Source: Deltaproteobacteria bacterium
GTDB lineage: Bacteria; Desulfobacterota; DSM-4660; Desulfatiglandales; HGW-15
Length of the DNA stretch: 5,685 nucleotides
Direction of reading: 5' to 3'
NCBI GenBank assembly: GCA_019307805.1
Contig: JAFDIX010000292.1
Coordinates: 1 to 5,685 of the forward strand
Shown: positions 1 to 5,260 of the stretch, one piece after another
How the letters are laid out: each line of letters begins with the position of its first letter
Numbering within the stretch: position 1 is the first letter of the stretch
Position numbers and translations under genes: made by a program
The notes under the pieces: generated by a model
Told to the model about the DNA's origin: nothing
What the model saw: only the letters and a program-made list of their open reading frames with translations
Databases searched by the model: none

Positions 1-140
1 TTGTCTGGTGTCATTATTTTTTCCGGAATGTTGTTATAGCCCAGCGTTGCTTCAGCATGGACGTTGCTGCTGATGCAGATCAAAGCTGTTATGGACGTCG
101 CAATAAAAAAGATCTTGGCTTTCATGCTACTGATGGTCAT
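1..140 (-). CDS. Exported protein, N-terminal part only (probable DUF1254 family)
   Basis: The gene starts at 140 and runs off the left edge, leaving 46 complete codons. I read it from the reverse strand; it is too short and too open-ended to appear as an ordinary ORF. The start ATG is preceded by an AGGAAGGAG ribosome binding site about 7 bases away; a second in-frame ATG lies five codons later. The protein has a classic Sec signal peptide: a Lys-containing start (MTISSMKAK), a hydrophobic core (residues about 10-24, IFFIATSITALICIS) and a likely signal peptidase I site after VHA at residue 29. The product is therefore expected in the periplasm or outer membrane. The mature start (EATLGYNNIPEKIMTPD) resembles, from memory, the beginning of DUF1254/DUF1214 proteins, in which an 'IPE-I-TPD' stretch precedes a conserved domain. 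That domain lies outside the window, so the family is an inference; the signal peptide is not. Confidence 0.6.
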   Translation of the reverse strand, partial: MTISSMKAKIFFIATSITALICISSNVHAEATLGYNNIPEKIMTPD

Positions 141-169
141 CGTATGTCTCCTTCCTCTCAAGAGAATAG

Positions 170-242
170 TATTTGATTCTCTACACGCACTGTGCGGGCT
201 ATTGCAGCAAGCACTATCATAAGCGAACCAAAGAATCAAATA
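170..242. repeat. Inverted repeat in the leader of the exported-protein gene
   Basis: TATTTGATTCT at 170-180 is matched by its exact reverse complement AGAATCAAATA at 232-242, with 51 bases between. The left copy also takes part in a second, tighter dyad, AGAGAAT (161-167) with ATTCTCT (176-182). A small palindrome CGCAC-T-GTGCG lies between at 186-196. All sit 20-100 bases upstream of the start codon at 140, where operators or a leader structure would be expected. No regulator can be named. Chance is possible for each element alone. Confidence 0.4.
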
Positions 243-257
243 AACCTCTTACGATTC

Positions 258-344
258 TGTATGTTGGAAAAAGGTGGAATAGATGGGAGGGACGGTTTTT
301 GAAAAGAATAGTGGATGGGCTTAAGCAGGTTCAGCCAACATACA
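258..344. repeat. 10-bp inverted repeat enclosing 67 bases
   Basis: TGTATGTTGG at 258-267 and its exact complement CCAACATACA at 335-344 enclose a gene-free stretch. The arms do not extend further and no flanking duplication is visible. It could be a tiny mobile-element remnant, a distant regulatory dyad, or chance. It lies between the leader of the exported gene and the first dispersed repeat copy. Confidence 0.3.
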
Positions 345-390
345 ATATCTAGTAGTAGGCCTGTATGGTGCAAAAGTTTCACACACTTCT

Positions 391-449
391 TACTGTGGAA
401 ACTCGTCAAATTTCAATATGATAGCTGATTCGTTTCATAAATCGTAACC
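391..449 (+). repeat. Dispersed repeat, copy 1
   Basis: This is the first of three gapless, same-orientation copies (others at 4171-4229 and 5047-5105). The first 40 bases match copy 2 at 36 positions. The central part, GAAACT through GATT at 398-430, matches copy 3 at 27 of 33 positions, including an unbroken AATATGATAGC. An AACC block occurs at the same offset in all three copies. Similarity to copy 2 may reach back to about 363 (TATGNTNNAAAAGT) if a 3-base gap is allowed. The copy lies between the exported gene and the terminator of the AOR operon. No coding potential is apparent. Confidence 0.65.
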
Positions 450-504
450 TGTTCGACTAAAACTAGGCAGTTAAACAGCAAAACCCTACACTTTCCCTCA
501 AAAT

Positions 505-545
505 AAAAAGGGCACTCAATCATAAACCGATCGAATGCCCTTTTT
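505..545 (-). terminator. Rho-independent terminator of the AOR operon
   Basis: AAAAAGGGCA at 505-514 pairs perfectly with TGCCCTTTTT at 536-545, and the stem continues inward with a few mismatches to a small loop. Read on the minus strand, the hairpin is followed by a T-rich run (TTTTTATTTT), as expected of an intrinsic terminator. It starts about 57 bases after the stop codon of the last operon gene at 603. The plus strand also ends in TTTTT, so the element could work in both directions. Confidence 0.8.
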
Positions 546-602
546 CTGCTTAGATGCGAAACCGTTGGATCAAGGAAACTCAGAAGGGATTGTACGAGCA
601 CC

Positions 603-950
603 TCATGTGCCGTACCCCTTGCTCTGGCCCAGCCTTTCTTCCATCAGGTCCCTCACAAGCTGAACCCGCTCCGCGCCGTCGGGTTTTTCTTTGATGACCG
701 TCTTTACCTTCTCCGCAAGCTCCCCGTCCCCCATCACGTCGTTGATCCAGCTTTGAAGTGCCTGGAAGTTAATGCGTGGGAACGGATCGCGCAGGAACGT
801 CACCACCTCTTCAAAGCTGTAGAGCGTCATGGCAAGCGGCCCTGTACGCTCACGCAGCCGGTACCCGATGATGCGGTCTTCAAAACCCACTTCATTCACT
901 ATTCTGGAGGCCAGTTTCCTGGAAGGTTTCGAAAGTATACTCATGATCAT
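603..950 (-). CDS. Small cysteine-free protein of unknown function, third gene of the AOR operon
   Basis: I do not recognise this 115-residue protein. It has no cysteine, signal peptide or membrane segment. It is charged and mostly helical in appearance, with a basic start (SKPSRKLAS), a central aromatic patch (about residues 42-67, with YSFEEVV and QALQSWIND) and a Lys/Glu-rich C-terminal half. It therefore cannot be another iron-sulfur subunit; an assembly factor, small structural subunit or regulator for the oxidoreductase is conceivable. The gene is tightly coupled to the AOR gene: its ATG at 950 overlaps the TGA (947-949) that ends the original AOR frame, in an ATGA arrangement. A second ATG at 944 is also well placed: GGAG lies 5 bases before the first ATG and GAGG 8 bases before the second, so the protein may be 113 residues. 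An operon terminator follows the gene, so this is the last cistron. That it is a real gene is well supported by position and coupling. Confidence 0.8.
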   Translation of the reverse strand: MIMSILSKPSRKLASRIVNEVGFEDRIIGYRLRERTGPLAMTLYSFEEVVTFLRDPFPRINFQALQSWINDVMGDGELAEKVKTVIKEKPDGAERVQLVRDLMEERLGQSKGYGT

Positions 951-2937
951 GCCCTCTCCAATTTACCTTTTTTTTCAAGCTCATCTGCCACGTTGACCAT
1001 GCCCAGTTGCTCCAACGTCTTCCTCTGTGGCCAGCCCGTGGCCGTATCCCACCCAACACCGGCAGTATGTGCACAGGATCAGGAAACTTGGGCGTGAGCG
1101 GAACCTTGTATATGTACTCCGCAAACTGCACCATGTCCCTGTGTCGCCCCTGAAGAGTCCAGATGGCATTGTCTAGGTTCCATATCTTCCTGCCTACCTC
1201 AATGCCGTCCACAAAGCTGTAGTCCGCCCCTGTAACGGCATTGAAGAACCTCTGCTCTCCTTCACCCGAGAGCCCGCGATTGTTCTTGGCGGCGGTGTTG
1301 AGGATGTTGGGGAAAAGCAGGTCACAGTAAAGGGCGGATTGTTTCCAGAATCTCGAGTAGTACCGATGCCACGCCACAAGCTTTGCGGCACGTTCAGAGT
1401 ACATGTTGTCCGTGCCGAAATCGATCAGGCGGGGATCTCCGTCAAAGGGCATGAGTTTTTCCGAGAATATCCGTGTCAACTCCTCCGCGCTCACCGGTGG
1501 TTCGATTCCCTGGGCAATGGCGGCGCTCGGCAGCCAGAACAGGATGTTGAAGGCGTGCTCGTTTATGTCCCTGTCCCCCAGGATGGAACCGTACCCCCAT
1601 TCAAACTCGGCCCGTGGATCGTAATGAACCGGAAGGCCCCAGTGTGGATAGGCAAGCAGCCCGGTACCCAGATCCTCTTCAAGCCTGCCCCACCGCTCGG
1701 CAGCCCTCACAAAGCCCTCGGCCATGTCATCACCGATTCCCTTCCGGGAAATGATCATCTTCAGGAACTTCTCGGCAAATTCCACGGTCCCGTACTTGTC
1801 AAAGGGAAGGTCGCAGTCTATGGATTTGCCGGGACCCAGGACCCCCATTTTACTCAGATCCCGTATGTAGGGGAGCCCCCTGAGGAGTTCGCACGCATTC
1901 ACACCGTACCTCTGGGACAGGTCGGCTGCAGTAAACACCGACCCGCCCTGTTTCCCCTTGTGGTATTCAATATCGGCCAGCACATACCACATGGATTCCG
2001 CGCAGGCTGATTCGTTGCCCACCCCGTTCCCATACCGCGACCTGCACCCCGCGGGGCATCCCGTGCACGCCTGGGGCCTCGCATCCTGCGGGTTCTGCCA
2101 GAACACGATGGGCACGGGTGGGGAACCGACTCCCGCAGTAAGCCGCCCCACGCCCCCCATCTTCTGCTCTTCCAGGGTGCTCAAATCCATTGTGTAGTGG
2201 TTCTTCAGCCACAGCCTGGCTTCCATAAGGGCCTTGGGGTCGGCCACCTCCACGTTTCCCACACCCAGCACGCTGATGGCCTTGAGGTTCTTGGAGCCGA
2301 ACACAGCCCCGAACCCCCCCTGCCCTGCTGCGTTTCCTGCATCGTGGACAAGGCACGCCACCCTGCACAGGTTCTCACCCGCAGGGCCGATGGCGAGCAC
2401 CGCAGGACGCTGGGTGGTCCTCTCCCCGTTTTTGCGCTCAGGCAGTTCAAGCCAGTCGCCGCGGGCGCCTGCTTCCTCCCATATCTGCTGCTGGGTCTGC
2501 CACGTATCCTGACCCCACAGGGTTCGGGCATCCTTTATTTTCACCTCTTCATTCCGGATATCCAGCCACACGGGCGATGGGGCCTTGCCTTCTATGGCGA
2601 TCCCGTCCCAGCCCGCATACTTGAGCATGGGGCCGAAGCGTCCGCCAAAGTTGCTTCTGGTAAACCACTCCACAGGATAGGATTGCACGCCGATCCCTTG
2701 CACCTCCACCCTCGCCGATGCGCCGGGCACCAGGGTGCCGGTGAGGGGTGAAGTCATGATGGTCACTACGTTTCTCGGGTCGAACCCGCTGATGTTCTTA
2801 TCCTGCGCAAGGTCAAAAAAGAGCGCGGAGCCAATGCCGTGCCCGCCTCCCCATTTCTCGTAGCGACTTGTTTCTATGGACGAAACGTCTCCCTTCGTAA
2901 GATTCACCCGAAGGATCTTGCCCGCGTATCCTTTCAT
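892..2937 (-). CDS. Tungsten-type aldehyde:ferredoxin oxidoreductase family catalytic subunit, C-terminus frameshifted
   Basis: Enzymes of this family carry a tungsten or molybdenum bis-pterin cofactor and one [4Fe-4S] cluster, and usually oxidise aldehydes or reduce acids with ferredoxin. The 681-residue open frame starts at an ATG 8 bases after GGGGAGG (2946-2952). The start (MKGYAGKILRVNLT) and RSNFGGRFGPMLKYAGWDGI (residues 94-113) are typical of the N-terminal pterin-binding domain. Cluster ligands are visible as C291-x2-C294-x3-C298 and probably C538 (ALYCDL), matching the spacing in Pyrococcus AOR. The middle and C-terminal helical domains follow up to residue 627 (HILPV). After that the frame goes wrong: the last 54 residues are Arg/Trp-rich and unlike the family, and the conserved end is encoded in another frame at 947-1054. 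The original gene thus ended at 947. It follows the ferredoxin gene by 49 bases. The substrate is not readable; close BamB-type or other AOR branches are possible. Whether the product is active is doubtful unless the lesion is a sequence error. Confidence 0.9.
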   Translation of the reverse strand: MKGYAGKILRVNLTKGDVSSIETSRYEKWGGGHGIGSALFFDLAQDKNISGFDPRNVVTIMTSPLTGTLVPGASARVEVQGIGVQSYPVEWFTRSNFGGRFGPMLKYAGWDGIAIEGKAPSPVWLDIRNEEVKIKDARTLWGQDTWQTQQQIWEEAGARGDWLELPERKNGERTTQRPAVLAIGPAGENLCRVACLVHDAGNAAGQGGFGAVFGSKNLKAISVLGVGNVEVADPKALMEARLWLKNHYTMDLSTLEEQKMGGVGRLTAGVGSPPVPIVFWQNPQDARPQACTGCPAGCRSRYGNGVGNESACAESMWYVLADIEYHKGKQGGSVFTAADLSQRYGVNACELLRGLPYIRDLSKMGVLGPGKSIDCDLPFDKYGTVEFAEKFLKMIISRKGIGDDMAEGFVRAAERWGRLEEDLGTGLLAYPHWGLPVHYDPRAEFEWGYGSILGDRDINEHAFNILFWLPSAAIAQGIEPPVSAEELTRIFSEKLMPFDGDPRLIDFGTDNMYSERAAKLVAWHRYYSRFWKQSALYCDLLFPNILNTAAKNNRGLSGEGEQRFFNAVTGADYSFVDGIEVGRKIWNLDNAIWTLQGRHRDMVQFAEYIYKVPLTPKFPDPVHILPVLGGIRPRAGHRGRRWSNWAWSTWQMSLKKKVNWRGHDHEYTFETFQETGLQNSE
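947..1055 (-). other. Displaced C-terminal segment of the AOR gene (out of frame)
   Basis: Read in a frame different from the main AOR frame, this segment gives GWDTATGWPQRKTLEQLG followed by MVNVADELEKKGKLERA and a stop at 947-949. This is the signature end of AOR family proteins ('GWD-TGWPTR-TLE-LGL--VADELE--GKL'). In the family about 25-32 residues, with a 'GR-LD---FE--K--FY-LE' pattern, normally sit between the 'LPV' point and this GWD. Here GWD follows V627 directly, so part of the gene is missing. The remaining length from 2937 to 947 is 1991 bases, not a multiple of three. The missing part therefore has a length of 3n+1 bases. The TGA overlaps the next gene's ATG, supporting this as the ancestral end. 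Confidence 0.8.
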
Positions 2938-2958
2938 GTCATCAGCCTCCCCGTGAAG

Positions 2959-2975
2959 TGTTCATTTAATGAACA
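2959..2975. promoter_or_regulatory. 17-bp palindrome between the ferredoxin and AOR genes
   Basis: TGTTCATT-T-AATGAACA is a perfect dyad with 8-bp arms. It lies in the 49-base gap between the ferredoxin stop (2987) and the AOR start (2937), just upstream of the AOR ribosome binding site. As RNA it would form a 6-bp stem with a 5-base loop and no U run, so it is not a terminator. It could be an operator, an mRNA processing or stabilising hairpin, or a modulator of AOR translation. The role is inference. Confidence 0.5.
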
Positions 2976-2986
2976 TCTTACGTTTG

Positions 2987-3691
2987 TTACTTAGTGGTGT
3001 ACCCAAGGGCCTTCCACCCCGCTCCCCGCAGGTTCACCTCATATCCCGCATCGCCCTCCTGCGCCGGCAGCTCCTTGGTGAAGGAGATAGCCCCAACAGG
3101 ACATAGCTCCACGCAGGCCTGTTTTCCGTCCGGCCCGCCTTTTTCCTGCCAAAAAGGGGCCTCTGCACAAAGATCGCACTTCTGGGCATGGCCCTCCACA
3201 TGATTGAACTGCACCCGCGCAGGGGTGAAAGGACAGGCTTCTATGCAGGCCATGCAGGCAATGCATTTTTCCTCGTCCACCGTCCTCACGTTGCCGTTTT
3301 CCCCATCCACATGGAGGGCCTTTGGTTCACACGCCTCAATGCATGCGGGCTCCAGGCACTGTCTGCACTGGGCAAGGGTGATATCATGGGGAAACTTTTC
3401 AAACGGGTTCTGTATCACCTGAATCCTCGCAAGCGATTGGTTTTCCACTCCCTCGTGCACAAGGGAGCATGCAAGCATGCATGTCACGCACCCTTGGCAC
3501 TTCTTGGTGTCCACCAGTAAATATCCACCCGAGGCAGGGATGGCGGCCACCGCCTCATCCAGCCAGACGAACCGGGGTATCACCCCCGCCACGCCCACAC
3601 CCACGGCCGTGCCTCCTGCAAGTTTCAGGAAGTTTCTCCGGGAAATTCCAGCATTCCCCTGACCCTGTGCCTGTTTCCCTTTATCACTCAC
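2987..3691 (-). CDS. Tat-signalled ferredoxin-like subunit with four [4Fe-4S] clusters
   Basis: This electron-transfer subunit probably carries electrons between the AOR and an outside partner. I chose the GTG start at 3691 (234 residues) because AAGGAGGTG (3699-3707) lies 9 bases upstream; the longer ATG reading from 3754 would extend back to the promoter and has a non-ferredoxin-like start. Near the N-terminus is an exact twin-arginine motif, SRRNFLK (residues 17-23), then a hydrophobic stretch (about 24-40) and possible cleavage near AVAA at about 47-50. Sixteen cysteines form four groups: C65/68/71/75, C109/112/117/121, C143/146/149/153 and C172/175/193/197. This is the DmsB/HybA/AorA type of 4x[4Fe-4S] protein, close to its usual length. 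It is the first gene of the operon, 49 bases before the AOR gene, and has the aorA-aorB order known from multi-subunit tungsten AORs. The odd point is the Tat signal: the AOR partner has none. The family is certain; the pairing is inferred from gene order. Confidence 0.93.
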   Translation of the reverse strand: MSDKGKQAQGQGNAGISRRNFLKLAGGTAVGVGVAGVIPRFVWLDEAVAAIPASGGYLLVDTKKCQGCVTCMLACSLVHEGVENQSLARIQVIQNPFEKFPHDITLAQCRQCLEPACIEACEPKALHVDGENGNVRTVDEEKCIACMACIEACPFTPARVQFNHVEGHAQKCDLCAEAPFWQEKGGPDGKQACVELCPVGAISFTKELPAQEGDAGYEVNLRGAGWKALGYTTK

Positions 3692-3712
3692 AATAAAACA
3701 CCTCCTTGTACT

Positions 3713-3746
3713 GGTATGTGTGCACCGCTTGGAGAAGCGGTATGTG
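3713..3746 (-). promoter_or_regulatory. Leader hairpin with flanking 8-bp direct repeats, upstream of the AOR operon
   Basis: ACCGCTT (3724-3730) and AAGCGGT (3735-3741) form a perfect 7-bp stem with a 4-base loop. GGTATGTG occurs in direct repeat at 3713-3720 and 3739-3746, one copy overlapping the stem. The predicted transcription start is near 3746, so the hairpin would sit almost at the 5' end of the mRNA and end about 16 bases before the ribosome binding site. It may be a 5' stabiliser or a regulator's binding site. It is too short for a known molybdenum or tungsten cofactor riboswitch. Confidence 0.5.
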
Positions 3747-3752
3747 GGGGCC

Positions 3753-3782
3753 ATTATTGTATTGATTTTCTTTTTTTGTCAA
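3753..3782 (-). promoter_or_regulatory. Sigma-70-type promoter of the AOR operon
   Basis: On the minus strand a perfect -35 box TTGACA (3777-3782) is followed after 18 bases by AATAAT (3753-3758), five of six matches to the -10 consensus. TACAAT at a 15-base spacing is an alternative -10. The spacer is A-rich. The predicted start near 3746 gives a leader of about 55 bases before the GTG at 3691. Placement directly upstream of the first operon gene supports it. Confidence 0.7.
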
Positions 3783-4170
3783 GTTTTCTTAATCCGAATT
3801 ATGCGGCACTTTTTCCAAAAAGCTGTTCTGCCTGCCCGTTTGCCAATTTTTTATCAACTTTCCTCTGTTCAAAGTAGAAAATTGGTTTGGAAAAGCCCAA
3901 AACACCGTCAGACCTTTCCAAAACCTGCTTGAATCCCTTTTTGTCGTGCATTTTGAAAATACCACTCCTGCCAGATCTTTCCAAGCCATATCTCAGTGCA
4001 CGCCACCTCAGTACTGCCAGCCAAGCACAGCTCGATAATGGTGCCCCAATGGAAAAGCTGAAGGACACGTTCAAAGTCACAAAATCTAAGTAGTGAATAG
4101 TTGGCCCCTCTTTTGGACAACACCACAACATGTTGCGATGGGTCCCTATGCTTGAAAAGTGTTGACTTTT
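3783..4170. other. Gene-free stretch upstream of the AOR operon
   Basis: I see no gene I can defend here. Several overlapping frames stay open on the minus strand (up to 110 codons, 3799-4131), and one on the plus strand. None has a ribosome binding site I find convincing, a recognisable motif, or codon use like the operon. Several reverse frames being open at once argues for low stop density, not a real gene; a decayed gene cannot be excluded. Small dyads are present: GGTTTGGAAAAG and its near-complement around 3883-3925, and CAACATGTTG at 4126-4135. Confidence 0.4.
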
Positions 4171-4229
4171 TACTGTGGAAACTTATCAGATTTCAATACG
4201 ATAGCTGATTGCATTCGCGAAGCAAAACC
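4171..4229 (+). repeat. Dispersed repeat, copy 2
   Basis: This is the second copy of the element at 391-449, with 36 of 40 identical bases over 4171-4210. It ends in AAAACC at the same offset as copy 3. It lies between the AOR operon promoter and the promoter candidate for the TPR gene, in the same orientation as the other copies. A TTGACT immediately upstream (4162-4167) makes a promoter inside the repeat imaginable, but a -10 box at proper spacing (TATCAG) is weak and is not kept in the other copies. Confidence 0.65.
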
Positions 4230-4254
4230 ATATCTGCCTGGGTCAAGCAGGGTA

Positions 4255-4284
4255 TTGACAGTATTTCTGTAAAGCTCATCTTAT
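4255..4284 (+). promoter_or_regulatory. Possible promoter of the TPR-protein gene
   Basis: TTGACA (4255-4260) is a perfect -35 box. TCTTAT (4279-4284) follows after 18 bases with four of six matches to the -10 consensus. The predicted leader to the ATG at 4378 would be about 85-90 bases. TATAAA near 4355 is a closer -10 candidate but lacks a -35 box at usable distance. The second repeat copy ends 25 bases upstream. Confidence 0.45.
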
Positions 4285-4377
4285 TGCGTTATTTGCCAGA
4301 TCCCGCATAATTTCCATTTCCAAGTATTGATGTAAAAAAAGGTCTTCGTAATCTATAAATTATGTGCATTAAAGAAC

Positions 4378-4977
4378 ATGAAGGACAAATCGAAAATAAT
4401 CAAATTTCCTGGTAGTCCTACTGAGATGAGCACATCATACTACGAAGATGCGTTCCTCGATTTTGAATTTGGAGAGCCATATCAGGAATTTCTTGATGAG
4501 GAGGACTATCCTGGCCTGGTCCGATATTGCAAACAGCAGGCAGAGCAAAGGCCGACTGACCTATATGCACAATACAACTTGGGTGACGCTTATGTCCTGA
4601 ATGGTGAATACGAGAAAGCAATTCAGTCTATGTCCGAACATCACAGGAGGCATCCGTGGAACCAGGATTACCAGCATGTAATTCTTAGGGCCCTTTTCGC
4701 CTTGGGCAAAACAGAGGATGATTTTGATTGGACAGAGAAACCTGTCGTTTTGAGGATGTCTGACAGTATTGTCGATACCTGTTATGAAATGTTGAAACGC
4801 AAGCGAAAACCTCGCTCACCTATTGAATTGCACACACAGTTAATCTTACAAGGATACTTGCTATTCACAGAGGATGATCTACTTAAGGCACTGGTGAATG
4901 ACGGAAGGTTTAGCGTCGATAATGCTGACAGCGCAATTTGGGCTGAGGTCAGGATAGCACGCAAAAAGCGGAAATAA
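4378..4977 (+). CDS. TPR-like repeat protein with an uncharacterised C-terminal domain
   Basis: The 199-residue protein is soluble, acidic at the start and basic at the end, with no signal peptide. Residues 44-57 look like a short helix, 61-95 form a good TPR (helix A with LYAQYNLGDAYVLNG, helix B with YEKAIQSMSEHHRRHP), and 96-112 begin another unit (DYQHVILRALFALG). TPRs bind other proteins, so a scaffold or partner-binding role is likely; the partner is unknown. Residues about 126-199 form a separate region rich in charged helices, ending in ARKKRK. The stretch with LHTQLILQGYLLFTEDDLLKAL could be a small winged-helix-like fold, but this is a guess. The ATG at 4378 has no strong ribosome binding site (only AAAGAA); Met17 at 4426 is no better. 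It stands alone, with gene-free DNA and a repeat copy on each side, and is visibly more A+T rich than the AOR operon. Its function is unknown. Confidence 0.85.
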   Translation: MKDKSKIIKFPGSPTEMSTSYYEDAFLDFEFGEPYQEFLDEEDYPGLVRYCKQQAEQRPTDLYAQYNLGDAYVLNGEYEKAIQSMSEHHRRHPWNQDYQHVILRALFALGKTEDDFDWTEKPVVLRMSDSIVDTCYEMLKRKRKPRSPIELHTQLILQGYLLFTEDDLLKALVNDGRFSVDNADSAIWAEVRIARKKRK

Positions 4978-5010
4978 TTTCGAGTACAATTAAAAGAATA
5001 CCTGCCATGG

Positions 5011-5041
5011 CACAAGGACCGCTCGCACCTGGTGGCTTGTG
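5011..5041 (+). other. Hairpin downstream of the TPR-protein gene
   Basis: CACAAG (5011-5016) pairs with CTTGTG (5036-5041), with a bulged inner ACC/GGT extension. It starts 34 bases after the TPR stop codon. There is no T run behind it, so it is not a standard intrinsic terminator; it may mark a transcript end or protect the 3' end, or be chance. Confidence 0.3.
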
Positions 5042-5046
5042 AGTCG

Positions 5047-5105
5047 CGCGTTCGAAACTCATTAGAATCCAATATGATAGCGGATTAGTTTTGCCTATCA
5101 AAACC
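5047..5105 (+). repeat. Dispersed repeat, copy 3 (more diverged)
   Basis: Aligned without gaps to copy 1 (offset 4656), it shares GAAACT (5054-5059), AATATGATAGC (5071-5081), GATT (5083-5086) and AACC (5102-5105). Identity to copy 1 is 27 of 33 over 5054-5086. Its first bases (5047-5053) do not match the other copies, so the true left border may be GAAACT. It sits downstream of the TPR gene, so copies 2 and 3 flank that gene as copies 1 and 2 flank the AOR operon. Confidence 0.55.
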
Positions 5106-5147
5106 TAGGATGCAGTCTTTCTTGGCACCTGATTAGTTCTGGATGGC

Positions 5148-5260
5148 AGTAATCAACACTTTTGGGCAGAAAGATCCTATACAATATATTGATGTTCGCT
5201 AACGAAAAAGGCGGAGCCTATTCTGCCCCTGCCTTTCGACGCTTTGAAGTGTTGATTACT
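5148..5260. repeat. 113-bp element with perfect 14-bp inverted ends (MITE-like or long hairpin)
   Basis: AGTAATCAACACTT (5148-5161) and its exact complement AAGTGTTGATTACT (5247-5260) bound the element. A second inner pair, GGGCAGAA (5164-5171) with TTCTGCCC (5221-5228), continues the pairing, with an 18-base bulge on the right arm against 2 bases on the left. Size and ends suit a miniature inverted-repeat element, but no target-site duplication is visible. An integron attC site was considered; the cores do not fit. Between converging genes it might also act as a bidirectional transcript end. Confidence 0.55.

Noticed and set aside
413..601. Minus-strand 62-codon open frame covering the terminator and repeat copy 1
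   Set aside because: It runs through the intrinsic terminator and the repeat, lacks a convincing ribosome binding site, and shows no protein family features.
1339..2010. Long plus-strand open frame of 223 codons opposite the AOR gene
   Set aside because: It lies fully antisense to a strongly supported AOR coding region in G+C-rich DNA, with no family-like motifs. The other opposite-strand frames over the AOR and ferredoxin genes are the same kind of shadow.
3799..4131. Minus-strand open frame of 110 codons upstream of the AOR operon
   Set aside because: All three reverse frames are largely open here, there is no convincing ribosome binding site, and the translation has no recognisable domain. 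A decayed gene is possible but cannot be supported.
5041..5070. tRNA 3' end (GTTCGAAAC resembling a T loop)
   Set aside because: The flanking bases do not form a 5-bp T stem, and no anticodon arm, D arm or acceptor stem can be drawn upstream.
391..5105. CRISPR-like repeats
   Set aside because: Only three diverged copies, separated by kilobases with genes between, and no cas genes.
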